DNA of 42,841 nt. It comes from Euryarchaeota archaeon UBA259. GTDB taxonomy: Archaea; Thermoplasmatota; Poseidoniia; Poseidoniales; Poseidoniaceae. Location: the NCBI GenBank assembly GCA_002506275.1, contig DAXG01000034.1, forward strand, positions 1 to 42,841, given 5' to 3'. Under the pieces are notes generated by a model. It had not been told where the DNA came from. It searched no databases and was given only the letters and a program-made list of their open reading frames with translations. The position numbers and the translations under genes were made by a program. Of the stretch, positions 16,651-25,716 are shown in pieces (position 1 is the stretch's first letter; the number at the start of each line of letters is the position of its first letter).

Positions 16651-16744
16651 GATTTGAGGTTTGCTAAACTGATTATAAAAGAGTGTATTGAACCTCGATT
16701 TCCAAAAACACTTCTTTATAACCTCTGCTCGAAAACTGTTCTTT
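16651..16744. promoter_or_regulatory. Bidirectional promoter with two matched TATA elements
   Basis: Two divergent genes are separated by 94 bp. The minus-strand element CACTCTTTTATAATC (complement of 16671-16685) is centred 26 bp before the ribA ATG. The plus-strand element CACTTCTTTATAACC (16709-16723) is centred 26 bp before the Nudix ATG. Most of the 15 positions agree between the two, beyond the TATA core itself. Neither gene has a Shine-Dalgarno, consistent with leaderless transcripts. Confidence 0.65.
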
Positions 16745-17236
16745 ATGCACACCGTGGAATGCGATTTAGGAGTTGCGGCAATTGTCCGCAGATCCCGAAG
16801 TATTCTGCTCGTACAAGAGGCGCACGGTCGCTACAAGAACTGCTGGGGCCTTCCTAAAGGATACGTCAACAAGAGTGAGCTACCAAGCCATGCTGTCCTG
16901 CGTGAACTTTCTGAAGAATGCGAAGTCGATGGCCGCGTCGTTGGTGTACAATCCGTTCGAGAGCGCCTGCTTGAGGGCGTACCTGCCATTTTCATAGCCT
17001 ACCTGGTTGAACTGAAGGAAAATGAAAACCCGACCCCTGGTGAAGAAGTCGTCGAAACACGATTTGTGAACGCTGACGAGTTCGACTCTCTCAACTGGAT
17101 CAGCGATGCCATGCATTCAATGGCACTCTCCGCTGTCAATTCCAATCAGGCACTGCGTACCATCGATTACGAGAACACCCGTGGCCACCCGTACATGCTT
17201 CACACGCTACCGAAGACATGGGGTGGAGAAGCATGA
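16745..17236 (+). CDS. Nudix hydrolase
   Basis: 163 residues. The Nudix box is G-YVNKS-E-LPSHAVL-REL-S-EE-CEV, fitting GX5EX7REUXEEXGU except that the last Gly is Glu. It should hydrolyse a nucleoside diphosphate linked to another moiety, with Mg2+ bound by the REXXEE glutamates. DLGVAAIVRRSRSILLVQEAHGRYKNCWGLPKG precedes the box as usual. The substrate is not predictable: sanitising of oxidised nucleotides, NADH-type cofactors or sugar nucleotides are all possible. I start at ATG 16745 (20th codon of the longest frame), because a TATA element lies 26 bp upstream and the shorter N terminus fits the fold. Its stop overlaps the photolyase start (ATGA), linking it to DNA photorepair. Confidence 0.87.
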   Translation: MHTVECDLGVAAIVRRSRSILLVQEAHGRYKNCWGLPKGYVNKSELPSHAVLRELSEECEVDGRVVGVQSVRERLLEGVPAIFIAYLVELKENENPTPGEEVVETRFVNADEFDSLNWISDAMHSMALSAVNSNQALRTIDYENTRGHPYMLHTLPKTWGGEA

Positions 17237-18729
17237 ACCCTCGACTCATTGACCGAGTAAGGTCATGCAATCAAAAACCGGTAAACACCGAAGGGAAATA
17301 CGTCCTCTACTGGATGATTTCCAGCCGAAGATTCAACAGCAATGCTGCGCTTGAATACGCAGCACACCTCGCCGAGCAACACGGCGTACCTTTGCTGGTC
17401 CTTGAAGAGATATCCACCAGTCACCAGTACGCAAACGACAGAATTTGCACATTCATGATTCAGGGCATGCTCGAAAACATTCGCATTTTCAAAGACAACA
17501 ACATCCGATATGTGCCGTGGGTTGAGACACCACTCAGCGGCCACACAGGCAAACTCCACGACCTGTCCAAAGAGGCCGTGATGATTGTCACCGACGACTT
17601 CCCGACGTACTTCCCATCCAAGGCAGTTCGCCACGCAAGCCGTTCAATAGCCCGAAACATGGTCGCTGTTGACTCCAACGGTGTGTTCCCTATGTCTTGG
17701 ACTGAGCGGGCCTATCCAACGGCCCATGGATTCCGCAGATTCGTCCACCAAAATTTCGTCGAATGTATGGAAACTTGGCCTCAATTCAATCCCGTTTCCA
17801 AAGACCATTCGCTTTGGCTTGACGACGAACTGTACTCCTCGCTTTGTGAGCGTTGGGAGTTCAACGTCACACCGTTTGAATGGCTCTGGCGCGCCAGTGA
17901 ACCTGGTAGTTCAGGCCGTGATGCATTGTCAACCATCGACATTGACCATTCTGTACCGCCCGTACCTCATGCACGCGGAGGTCGAAGCACCTCTGTTCGA
18001 ATGCTTCAAGAATTCCTCTCAAACCGACTTTACAGGTATGCTGATGACCGGAATCAAGTGAAATCCCCTGCTACCAGTGGTCTTTCTCCGTGGTTCCACT
18101 TCGGACACATCTCCACCGTTGAAGTGATTCAGCAAATTTTAGTGACCAACAACTGGGACCCTGAAACCATCCAGATGCCTCGAAAGGGCTCAAGAGAAGG
18201 ATGGTGGAACCTTGACCGAGCCGTTGAAAGCTTCCTCGACCAAATCATCACGTGGAGAGAACTTGGGTTTAACAACGCCTATCATATTCCTGAACACAAC
18301 CAATACGAATCCCTTCCGGACTGGGCAAAGACAACCCTCATGGAACACGCAAGCGACGAACGTGTTCAGTACACCCTCAAACAAATCAAAGAAGCCGATA
18401 CACACGACGAGATTTGGAACGCTGCACAGCGACAATTGGTCCGTGACGGCATCATCCATAATTATCTAAGAATGCTGTGGGGGAAAAGAATTCTTGAATG
18501 GTCTCCATCGCCCCAAATCGCTGCTGAATGGATGATTGAACTCAACGATTGTTATGCTTTGGACGGTCGCGACCCGAACTCGTACACGGGAATTTTCTGG
18601 GTTCTTGGCCGACACGACAGAGCATGGGGTCCTGAACGTGCAATTTTTGGAAAGATTCGCTATATGTCATCTGCAAACACGCGACGCAAGTTCGACTTGA
18701 AACCGTACCTTCAAGAATACCGTTATTGA
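17233..18729 (+). CDS. phr: Class II CPD DNA photolyase
   Basis: 498 residues of the photolyase/cryptochrome family. It uses FAD and light to split cyclobutane pyrimidine dimers. The N-terminal antenna domain begins KYVLYWMISSRRFNSNAALEYA, as in class II enzymes such as that of Methanosarcina. The FAD-binding domain contains TSGLSPWFHFGHIS, WRELGFNNAYHIP, RDGIIHNYLRMLWGKRILEW, LNDCYALDGRDPNSYTG and ERAIFGKIRYMSS, with the C-terminal motif RRKFDLKPYL. These together favour class II over class I or cryptochrome. Length is close to the class II norm. The start chosen is the ATG that overlaps the Nudix stop, preceded by GGTGGAG. A gene for an SRPBCC-SDR fusion follows after 9 bp. Confidence 0.92.
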   Translation: MNPRLIDRVRSCNQKPVNTEGKYVLYWMISSRRFNSNAALEYAAHLAEQHGVPLLVLEEISTSHQYANDRICTFMIQGMLENIRIFKDNNIRYVPWVETPLSGHTGKLHDLSKEAVMIVTDDFPTYFPSKAVRHASRSIARNMVAVDSNGVFPMSWTERAYPTAHGFRRFVHQNFVECMETWPQFNPVSKDHSLWLDDELYSSLCERWEFNVTPFEWLWRASEPGSSGRDALSTIDIDHSVPPVPHARGGRSTSVRMLQEFLSNRLYRYADDRNQVKSPATSGLSPWFHFGHISTVEVIQQILVTNNWDPETIQMPRKGSREGWWNLDRAVESFLDQIITWRELGFNNAYHIPEHNQYESLPDWAKTTLMEHASDERVQYTLKQIKEADTHDEIWNAAQRQLVRDGIIHNYLRMLWGKRILEWSPSPQIAAEWMIELNDCYALDGRDPNSYTGIFWVLGRHDRAWGPERAIFGKIRYMSSANTRRKFDLKPYLQEYRY

Positions 18730-18738
18730 GGTGAGAAA

Positions 18739-20112
18739 GTGGAATTCAAGCACTCTACAGAAGTTGTGACCAGTGTCGAAGAGACCTTTGCTTGGCACGA
18801 GCGAAAAGGAGCGTTTCGACGCCTCATGCCGCCGTGGGAAAAAGCCGAGCAAGTCGGTGAACTCTCTTCGCTGGAGGACGGCACACGGCTCACCTTCAAA
18901 TTTCCAATGGGCCCAATCAAGATGAAGTGGATTGCCGAACATTCGGGGTACGAACCACCGCATAAGTTCGAAGATACCATGATCAAAGGCCCGTTCAAGA
19001 CGTGGCACCACGTCCATTCCTTTGTTGAAACAGAAAACGGAACCTGCAGAGTTGACGACCATGTTGAATACACGCTGCCAATGGGTATACTCGGACGCGT
19101 CTTTGGTGGAGGAAACGTGCGTAAAAGGCTGCAACGCATGTTCAAAGCACGTGAAATACGACTTTCTAAGGATACAAAACGATACAACAACTTCGCACAC
19201 ATCAAGCGTAAGAAAATCTTGATTGCTGGCTCATCAGGTCTTATTGGTCGACAACTCATTGCGTTCTTTGATACCGCAGGTCATGATGTATGGCGTCTTG
19301 TTCGTAAAGAGCCTGGTAAAAACCAAATTAAGTGGAGTCCAAGTGACGGGGAAATCAACGCTGAAGAACTCGAAGGTTTTGACGCCATCATCCACTTGGG
19401 TGGTGCGGGTATTGGCGACAAGCGCTGGACAAAACAGCGAAAAATCGTTCTTGAAAAAAGTCGTACTGACAGCACAAGTCTCCTTGCTTCAACCATTGCA
19501 GGTCTCAAAAACAAGCCTGAAGTGTTCATTGTCTCAAGCGCAATGGGCATTTACGGTAGCCGTGGCGATGAAGAATTGACTGAAGAGTCAGCTGTCGGTG
19601 AAGGGTTCCTACCCGACATGTGTGTGGCTTGGGAAAAATCAGCGCAAGCCGCTATTGATGCAGGTGTGCGAACCGTACACTGCCGTACCAGCCTCGTGCT
19701 GGATGCAACCGGTGGCGTACTTCAGAAGATGTTGCTGCCTGCTCAACTTGGTGCCGGAGGTCCAATTGGATGGGGTAAGCAATGGTATTCTTGGATTGCC
19801 ATGGACGACCAAGTCTACGCTATCGACCATTTGATGATGACTCCAGAATGTGAGGGTGTCTACAACTTTGGTTCTCCGAACCCCGTTCGACAAAAGACGT
19901 TTGCAAAAATTCTTGGCAAAGTGCTGTGGCGACCATCGTTTATTCCCGTCCCACCAATTGGCATTTGGTTCCTGCTCGGAAAGATGGGCGTAACCCTAGC
20001 CACTGACAGCGGTAAAATACGACCGAACCGGCTTACTGAAAGCGGGTATGAGTTTCAATATACCACACTTGAACCTGCTCTAAGAGATGCTCTTGGCAAG
20101 TGGAAGAACTGA
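18739..20112 (+). CDS. SRPBCC domain fused to TIGR01777-type SDR epimerase
   Basis: 457 residues with two domains. Residues 1-150 resemble the START/SRPBCC cyclase-like fold (HSTEVVTSVEETFAWHERKGAFRRLMPPW; IKGPFKTWHHVHSFVE), a lipid/hydrophobic ligand pocket. Residues ~158-457 are an atypical short-chain dehydrogenase: GSSGLIGRQL (164-173) binds NAD(P), then IIHLGGAGIGDKRWTKQRK, SSAMGIYGSRGDE (Ser and Tyr of the catalytic set) and VAWEKSAQAA with the downstream Lys. This matches the YfcH/TIGR01777 group. The start is GTG with GAGGTGA at 18728-18734, which overlaps the photolyase stop. Substrate unknown; such fusions recur beside photolyases in light-responsive bacterial clusters, so a pigment/lipid photoprotection role is a fair inference. 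Confidence 0.87.
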   Translation: MEFKHSTEVVTSVEETFAWHERKGAFRRLMPPWEKAEQVGELSSLEDGTRLTFKFPMGPIKMKWIAEHSGYEPPHKFEDTMIKGPFKTWHHVHSFVETENGTCRVDDHVEYTLPMGILGRVFGGGNVRKRLQRMFKAREIRLSKDTKRYNNFAHIKRKKILIAGSSGLIGRQLIAFFDTAGHDVWRLVRKEPGKNQIKWSPSDGEINAEELEGFDAIIHLGGAGIGDKRWTKQRKIVLEKSRTDSTSLLASTIAGLKNKPEVFIVSSAMGIYGSRGDEELTEESAVGEGFLPDMCVAWEKSAQAAIDAGVRTVHCRTSLVLDATGGVLQKMLLPAQLGAGGPIGWGKQWYSWIAMDDQVYAIDHLMMTPECEGVYNFGSPNPVRQKTFAKILGKVLWRPSFIPVPPIGIWFLLGKMGVTLATDSGKIRPNRLTESGYEFQYTTLEPALRDALGKWKN

Positions 20113-20284
20113 TACGCTTTTTGTTTCATTCACGCTGTTCAGTCTTTGATTGAATGAACTGAAGACGAACACACGTAGATCTATGGACTGTTTCAAGGTC
20201 AAATCTTTACAAGGATGCCAAAACAATCTGCAGTTTCGTACCCTTTGCATGAACAAGACTCACACTCGCTCCAACGTTGATTCA
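20113..20284. terminator. Convergent intergenic region with nested inverted repeats
   Basis: 172 bp between two convergent stops. A T-run (TTTTT, 20118-20122) closely follows the SDR stop, and archaeal termination is mainly on such T-tracts. Inverted repeats TTCATTC/GAATGAA (20125-20131 with 20152-20158) and TTCAGT/ACTGAA (20138-20143 with 20158-20163) share the same area and could form alternative stem-loops. No gene is seen here. Confidence 0.4.
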
Positions 20285-21316
20285 TCAGTCAAAGTTTGGC
20301 GAAAGCAACGTTGAGAAGGCAACTTGCATCTTCCGGTAGAAGTTGAGTGTGAGTCGACGGCTCAGGACATCTCCATTGCGGCGAATTGCTTCACTCAATA
20401 TGGCGTTGTAAGCCATGCACATCAATCGGGGAGAACGTCGGGCATCTTTGTCGAGCAACGGCAGCAGGCCAAGAGCGCTCTTTCGATGAGCGTGAATGTG
20501 GTCAATGTAGTGGCGCATGAAGTTCTGCCAGGATTTGGTACCTGCGAGTGCTGGGTCGCGCAAATCAGATTGGGTGATGCCAAATTTAGCGAGCTCTTCT
20601 GAAGGAATGTAAACGCGGTTTCGTGACAAATCTTCTTGAATATCACGGAGCACATTAACCAGTTGGAGAAAAATTCCCATTTCGACGGCGTGACGGCGGG
20701 CATTCGGGTCGCTGTATCCATAAATTTCAATCAAGCATAGACCGACAGTAGAAGCGACACGGTAGCAGTACCGGCGCAAATCCTCAAAACGTTCGTAGGT
20801 TGTTTCAAACAAATCATCTTCCATGCCGTTGATGAGTTCGCGGAGGTGATCCACCTCGATAGGATAGCGGTGAAGAGTATCGGCAAGGGCAATGAACATG
20901 GGTTCGTTCATTTTGTTGCCTGCCTCGATAAGGTCGAGGTTTTCTCGGAAAGAGTTGAGAGCACGCAGTCGCTCAAAGTGTTCTTGTTTTGAGAACAGTG
21001 AGTTGTATTTACGTTGTTCAAGAAGCACTTCGCTTTGAGTTCGAGTGAGCGAATCAAGATGGCTCAAGTCACCTTCTGGTAGCCAGTCACCATCGACGAT
21101 ATCGTCAACTCGGCGGCAGAAGGCATAGAGTGCATTGACTGCTTTACGCTTCGGTTCTGGTAGATGTCGGAAGGAACGGAAAAACGAAGACGAGGCTGCC
21201 CGGGCAATGGCTTCACATTCGATGTAAGCAGATTGAACGCGTTCAGCCATACCGACGTCATCTTGATTGCTCAACAGGAAACTTGAACGCACTTGACCCA
21301 CTCCAACATCACCCAT
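20285..21316 (-). CDS. crtB: Phytoene synthase (squalene/phytoene synthase family)
   Basis: About 343 residues from the ATG at 21316. Head-to-head prenyl synthase that condenses two geranylgeranyl diphosphates to phytoene, the entry to carotenoids. The first Asp-rich motif is VDDIVDGD (Asp71-Asp75 region, preceded by ALYAFCRR), and the second is VLRDIQEDLSRNRVYIP. YIECEAIARAASSSFF at the N terminus is also typical. A squalene synthase cannot be ruled out from sequence alone, but no membrane anchor is present and the motifs look CrtB-like. Starts are uncertain: ATG 21316 lies 32 bp after a TTAAAAAAAA element on the minus strand; ATG 21250 would give the more usual N terminus; a TTG at 21337 is possible. 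Carotenoid here may supply retinal for a rhodopsin elsewhere (inference). Confidence 0.87.
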   Translation of the reverse strand: MGDVGVGQVRSSFLLSNQDDVGMAERVQSAYIECEAIARAASSSFFRSFRHLPEPKRKAVNALYAFCRRVDDIVDGDWLPEGDLSHLDSLTRTQSEVLLEQRKYNSLFSKQEHFERLRALNSFRENLDLIEAGNKMNEPMFIALADTLHRYPIEVDHLRELINGMEDDLFETTYERFEDLRRYCYRVASTVGLCLIEIYGYSDPNARRHAVEMGIFLQLVNVLRDIQEDLSRNRVYIPSEELAKFGITQSDLRDPALAGTKSWQNFMRHYIDHIHAHRKSALGLLPLLDKDARRSPRLMCMAYNAILSEAIRRNGDVLSRRLTLNFYRKMQVAFSTLLSPNFD

Positions 21317-21375
21317 CCACTGCTGTCCATATATCAAGTGTGGTTTTTTTTAACATCGACAATCGGTCAATGAAA

Positions 21376-23004
21376 TCAAGCCAGTTGCGTCCAATCGACG
21401 TCTGCTTCAGCCATCTCGACTTCTTCGACATCCATCTGAGCCAGTTGGAGTTTGCCGGAAAGTTCGTCGTTCACTGCATGCCAGTACGAATAGGCTTCAA
21501 TGACCCAAATACCGGATTCACGAGTTCCGTTTCCTGAACCTTTGACACCACCAAACGGCAAATGTGCCTCTGCGCCAGTGGTTGAGTTGTTGATTCCGGT
21601 CATTCCAGCCTTGATTCCGGTCTTGTAGCGGTAGGCTTCAAGTCGGTCGTTGGTGTAAATGGCCGAGGAAAGACCGTAAGGGCTTGCGTTTGCCAAGTGA
21701 AGTGCATGGTCAAAGTCGTCTGCCTTGCAGATGGTAACCGCTGGCCCGAAGACTTCTTCGTGGAAACATTCCATGTCTTCGGTCACTTCAGTAAAGACGT
21801 GAGGCCACATGTAAACGCCATCTTCAGCATTGCTGAGGAAGTTTGTAGGTTTGTTCTGGCTTGTGATACGGCCTTCTCCGAAGATCTGCTTTGCACCAGA
21901 TGCATTGCACATGTCAACACCGACAAGGAAATCCTTCGCATACTTTTCAGAGAGCATAGGCCCGTAGAGAACACCGTCATGAACCAAAGAATCGCCAATG
22001 GTTGTTGATTCGACCTTTGCCATGAACATGGTCATGAAATCATCGTAAATGTCCTTGTGAAGAATAAGATTTCCAAGTGAGGTGCAACGTTGTCCGGCCG
22101 TACCGAATGCTCCCCAGTAGGCGCCTTCTACGGCATTTTCGAGGTTGGCGCTTGGCATGACAACCAGTGGATTCTTGCCACCGAGTTCAAGCGAACACGA
22201 GACGAGGTTTCGTCCACAGACTTCACCAATCATCTTACCGACTTCAGTAGAACCGGTAAAGGAAATTTTGTTGACTCGGCCTTCATCAACGGCGTCGACC
22301 AAATGTTGTCCGGCTCCGCTTCCTTTTCCGTGAACCAAGTTGATGACACCGTTTGGCAATCCTGCTTCATGCATGATTCGAGCCAGAGCAAAGGAAAGCA
22401 GTGGTGCGTCTTGTGGACTCTTCCAAACGCAGGTGTTGCCGCACATGATTGCTGGAATCATCTTCCAGAACGGTACTGCTGCGGGGAAGTTGCAAGCGTT
22501 GATGATACCGCAGACACCAAGCGGGCGGCGGTAGGTGAACAGTTCCTTGTCCGGCAATTCAGAATTGACGGTTTGTCCGTAGAGACGGCGACCTTCGGAT
22601 TGGAAGAACAAGCAGGTGTCGATGGCTTCCTGAACTGAACCTGCCGCTTCTTTGAGCGTCTTTCCAATTTCACGGGTTTCAAGAGCGACGATCGCATCTT
22701 TGTGCTCCATGAGCAAACGTCCCATGTTTCCGATAATTTGACCGCGGGTTGGAGCAGGTGTTGCAGCCCATCCAGGGAATGCAGCGTGAGCAGCGTCCAA
22801 TGCCGCGTTGACATCAGCCTTGGTCGACAACGGGAACTCGCCGAGCGTGTCGTTGAGGATGGCTGGGTTGATGGATGTGAAGGTTGCACCATCGCTAGCA
22901 AGCGTCAATTGGCCGTTGATGATGTTGAATCCTTTCACCGACGGTTTACCGTTTGGATTTTCTGCTGCTAAAAATTCGAGACCTGTTTCAAGAACGTGAA
23001 CCAT
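21376..23004 (-). CDS. NAD(P)-dependent aldehyde dehydrogenase
   Basis: 542 residues of the ALDH superfamily, oxidising an aldehyde or semialdehyde to the carboxylate. Seen: the substrate/cofactor segment NACNFPAAVPFWKMIPAIMCGNTCVWKSP split by family motifs, SFTGSTEVGK, the catalytic glutamate in LELGGKN, and the catalytic cysteine in GTAGQRCTSL. The segment INNSTTGAEAHLPFGGVKGSGNG resembles ketoglutarate-semialdehyde or glyceraldehyde-type dehydrogenases, so a sugar-acid semialdehyde is one possible substrate. The N terminus (~40 residues, FLAAENPNGKPSVKG) and the C-terminal acidic extension (about 25 residues: DVEEVEMAEADVDW) are longer than usual. It is 59 bp upstream of crtB on the same strand, and divergent from cdc48. 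A specific substrate cannot be named. Confidence 0.88.
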   Translation of the reverse strand: MVHVLETGLEFLAAENPNGKPSVKGFNIINGQLTLASDGATFTSINPAILNDTLGEFPLSTKADVNAALDAAHAAFPGWAATPAPTRGQIIGNMGRLLMEHKDAIVALETREIGKTLKEAAGSVQEAIDTCLFFQSEGRRLYGQTVNSELPDKELFTYRRPLGVCGIINACNFPAAVPFWKMIPAIMCGNTCVWKSPQDAPLLSFALARIMHEAGLPNGVINLVHGKGSGAGQHLVDAVDEGRVNKISFTGSTEVGKMIGEVCGRNLVSCSLELGGKNPLVVMPSANLENAVEGAYWGAFGTAGQRCTSLGNLILHKDIYDDFMTMFMAKVESTTIGDSLVHDGVLYGPMLSEKYAKDFLVGVDMCNASGAKQIFGEGRITSQNKPTNFLSNAEDGVYMWPHVFTEVTEDMECFHEEVFGPAVTICKADDFDHALHLANASPYGLSSAIYTNDRLEAYRYKTGIKAGMTGINNSTTGAEAHLPFGGVKGSGNGTRESGIWVIEAYSYWHAVNDELSGKLQLAQMDVEEVEMAEADVDWTQLA

Positions 23005-23182
23005 GACACACCCAACGGAACGCCCCTCTTGAAATTGATGGAGTGATTTTAACGGAAAAATTTCTGCTATGATGCCATCGAATGTCGACTTAAGGTTAAA
23101 AGGGGACCGGCAAGAACCGTTGAGGAGAGGCGGTCAGCCGATGATTAAATAGGCTCGACAACTCGATGATAGAAGTGATACT
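23005..23182. promoter_or_regulatory. Divergent promoter region, aldehyde dehydrogenase / cdc48
   Basis: 178 bp between divergent starts. A plus-strand TATA-like GATTAAATAG (about 23142-23151) lies roughly 36 bp before the cdc48 ATG. A minus-strand TTAAAATC (about 23047-23054) is a candidate for the dehydrogenase. GACCG/CGGTC arms (near 23105 and 23131) flank a GAGGAGAGG run. No small gene is seen. Confidence 0.35.
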
Positions 23183-25408
23183 ATGGTAAAAGATGAGAAA
23201 TCAATGTCGTTGCGTGTTTCGAAGGCTATTCCGTCCGATGTTGGACACGGCAGAGCCCGTATTTCGGGCGAAAATGACCTTGGTCTTAAACCGGGCGACA
23301 TCGTTGAAATTAAGGGCGAAAAGCGCTCAACTGCTGCCATTTACTGGCGCAGCCGACCGGAAGACGCAAAGATGGAAATCGTTCGTGTTGACGGTATCAT
23401 TCGTAAGAATGCAGGTGTGAGCCTGGGAGACCGAGTGACGGTCAGCAAGGTTGTTGCTAAAGAATGCACAAAGCTCGTCCTCTCACCTGTTATGGCCAAC
23501 AAGCAGAAGGTCAAGTTCGGGCCCGGTATCGAAGGGTTTGCACGCAGAGGATTATCCAAGCGACCGGTTGTCCAAGGCGACCGTATCTTCATTCCAGGGA
23601 TGACGTTGTTTGCTGAAGCACTTCCATTCGCCGTTCTCCAGACAACGCCAAAAGGCATCGTCAAGGTCACCAACGAAACGGACATTGTCATCAAAGACGA
23701 AGCGGTTGACGACGTGGATGTCGGTCAATCTGAAGGCATCACCTACGAAGACGTAGGTGGCATTGGACAACAACTGCAAAAAGTCAGAGAAATGATTGAA
23801 CTGCCACTCAAGCACCCGGAGTTGTTCCGACGGCTTGGAATTGACCCACCAAAGGGCGTACTTCTCCACGGCCCACCCGGAACAGGAAAGACCATGATTG
23901 CAAAGGCGGTTGCCACCGAGGTGAACGCTCACTTCAAGAGCATCAACGGACCTGAAATAATCTCGAAGTATTACGGCGAGTCCGAAAAGCAACTGCGTGA
24001 AATTTTCGACGAAGCGGCTGAAAACGCACCAGCCATCATCTTCATCGACGAAATCGACTCGATTTGTCCAAAGCGTGAAGACGTGAGCGGTGAAGTTGAA
24101 CGGCGTGTTGTCGCTCAAATGCTCACCCTCATGGACGGGATGCAGGGTCGTGACAATGTGGTTGTCATAGGCGCAACCAATCGAAGGGATGCGATTGACC
24201 CTGCGTTGCGAAGACCGGGTCGTTTCGACCGTGAAATCGAGATTGGCGTTCCTGACCGTGATGGACGCAGTGAAATCATGGACGTCCACACACGCCAAAT
24301 GCCAATTTCCGATGATTTCGAAATCAACTGGGTTCTCGATAACACCTACGGATTTGTCGGAGCTGACCTTGCTGCACTCGTTCGTGAAGCAGCAATGAAG
24401 GCGTTGCGCCGATACCTCCCTGAAATCGATTTAGAAGAAGAGACCATTCCGCCTGAAGTTCTCGAAAAAATGGAAGTTCGAATGGACGATTTCCGACATG
24501 CTATCAAGGATGTTGAACCGTCCGCCCTCCGAGAGATATACGTGGAAATCCCTGAAATCACTTGGGATGAAGTCGGTGGACTCGAGGAAGTCAAAGACCG
24601 ACTCAAGGAATCCGTCGAATGGCCGCTCACCAAGCCGGAATTGTTCGAACATTTCGGGATCAAACCACCGAGAGGTATTGTCCTGTTCGGCGCACCAGGT
24701 ACTGGAAAAACACTCCTTGCAAAGGCGATTGCAAACGAGGCTCAAGCCAATTTCATCAGTATCAAAGGCCCAGAAATGATTTCTAAATGGGTTGGAGAGT
24801 CTGAGCGTGGAATCCGTGAGATTTTCAAGAAGGCCAAGCAATCGGCTCCTGCAATTATCTTCCTCGATGAATTTGAATCGATAGCAAGCATGCGCTCGTC
24901 GTCAAGTTCCGAAGGAAGCGATGTTGGAAACCGTGTCGTCAACCAGTTGCTTGCAAGCATGGACGGCGTTGAATCATTGGATGGCGTTATCATCGTTGCA
25001 GCAACCAACCGACCGGAAATGATTGACCCAGCATTGCTGCGTAGCGGTCGATTTGAGCGTGTTCTTCACGTGCCTCCACCGGATGCTGGAGCACGAGAAG
25101 TCATTTTCAACATACACAGCGAAGGGATGCCACTGTCCAAGTTCTCACTCAAGGACGTTATCGGTGGTCTCGACGGATTCACCGGTGCTGATATTGAAGC
25201 GGTTTGCCGTGAAGCTGCTCTCATCTGCATGCGTGCAGGCAAGAAGAAGGTCACAAAGACCCACTTCGAAGAAGCCATCAAACGTGTACGACCGACGGTC
25301 ACCGCTGAGATGCTCGCTTACTACCAGAAGATGGAAACACTGCTCACATCTGGACTCACGAACATCAAGCGTTCCAGAGATACTGGGTTCGGAATGGAAT
25401 CAATGTGA
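23183..25408 (+). CDS. cdc48: CDC48/VAT-type AAA+ ATPase
   Basis: 741 residues, the usual length for archaeal VAT. A hexameric two-ring unfoldase that extracts and unfolds proteins, probably for the proteasome. The N domain (1-~190) begins with the double-psi barrel [21 protein letters not shown]1 has Walker A GPPGTGKT (230-237), Walker [11 protein letters not shown], sensor [20 protein letters not shown]2 has Walker A GAPGTGKT (503-510), Walker [11 protein letters not shown] (one position differs from canonical DEID) and [19 protein letters not shown] with the arginine finger. The linker carries the conserved pore-loop regions ([22 protein letters not shown]). The C terminus (GFGMESM) lacks an HbYX proteasome-docking motif. 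A PRC-barrel protein gene follows after 68 bp. Confidence 0.97.
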   Translation: MVKDEKSMSLRVSKAIPSDVGHGRARISGENDLGLKPGDIVEIKGEKRSTAAIYWRSRPEDAKMEIVRVDGIIRKNAGVSLGDRVTVSKVVAKECTKLVLSPVMANKQKVKFGPGIEGFARRGLSKRPVVQGDRIFIPGMTLFAEALPFAVLQTTPKGIVKVTNETDIVIKDEAVDDVDVGQSEGITYEDVGGIGQQLQKVREMIELPLKHPELFRRLGIDPPKGVLLHGPPGTGKTMIAKAVATEVNAHFKSINGPEIISKYYGESEKQLREIFDEAAENAPAIIFIDEIDSICPKREDVSGEVERRVVAQMLTLMDGMQGRDNVVVIGATNRRDAIDPALRRPGRFDREIEIGVPDRDGRSEIMDVHTRQMPISDDFEINWVLDNTYGFVGADLAALVREAAMKALRRYLPEIDLEEETIPPEVLEKMEVRMDDFRHAIKDVEPSALREIYVEIPEITWDEVGGLEEVKDRLKESVEWPLTKPELFEHFGIKPPRGIVLFGAPGTGKTLLAKAIANEAQANFISIKGPEMISKWVGESERGIREIFKKAKQSAPAIIFLDEFESIASMRSSSSSEGSDVGNRVVNQLLASMDGVESLDGVIIVAATNRPEMIDPALLRSGRFERVLHVPPPDAGAREVIFNIHSEGMPLSKFSLKDVIGGLDGFTGADIEAVCREAALICMRAGKKKVTKTHFEEAIKRVRPTVTAEMLAYYQKMETLLTSGLTNIKRSRDTGFGMESM

Positions 25409-25476
25409 GGTTTATCCTTACATCGACGCATTGATGTGCTGCATTGATGTGGTCAACCCGTAAGTGGAGTGAAACT
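25409..25476. repeat. Short direct repeat between cdc48 and PRC-barrel gene
   Basis: GCATTGATGTG occurs at 25428-25438 and again at 25441-25451, a tandem pair with a 13-bp period. ACATC (25420-25424) with GATGT (25433-25437) also forms an inverted repeat. AGTGGAGTGA (25463-25472) is the ribosome-binding site for the next gene. The pair may be a regulator site or chance. Confidence 0.3.
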
Positions 25477-25716
25477 ATGGCTGTCTTTGCACGAGAAATC
25501 ATCGGTCGTGAAGTCATTGACTCACACAGTGTACTTTTGGGAACACTGCGAGATATCGTTTTCGACAAACAGTCCGGTTCAATCTCCGCTATCCGAGTGA
25601 AAGTCGAACAAGATATCGACCCGACGGTGCTGCCTTGGGAGATGATTGAAGGCCTGATGCACATCTCTGTTGATGAAGTATCACGCATTGCTTCCCGCGT
25701 TCATTTGAAGCGATAG
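25477..25716 (+). CDS. PRC-barrel domain protein
   Basis: 79 residues, one PRC-barrel domain: FAREIIGREVIDSHSVLLGTLRDIVFDKQSGSISAIRVKVE, the beta-barrel core, and LPWEMIEGLMHISVDEVSRIA. PRC-barrel proteins bind protein or RNA partners. In haloarchaea small ones act with SepF/FtsZ in cell division, and others have RNA-processing roles, so there are at least two candidate functions. The frame is open further upstream, but GTGGAGTGA 4-5 nt before this ATG and the domain boundary fix the start. It is co-directional with cdc48 after a 68-bp gap and likely on the same transcript, and 122 bp before a DUF4350/DUF58 operon. Confidence 0.85.
   Translation: MAVFAREIIGREVIDSHSVLLGTLRDIVFDKQSGSISAIRVKVEQDIDPTVLPWEMIEGLMHISVDEVSRIASRVHLKR

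Noticed and set aside
23552..24298. 248-codon minus-strand frame inside cdc48
   Set aside because: Antisense to the highly conserved D1 domain of CDC48; no family resemblance.
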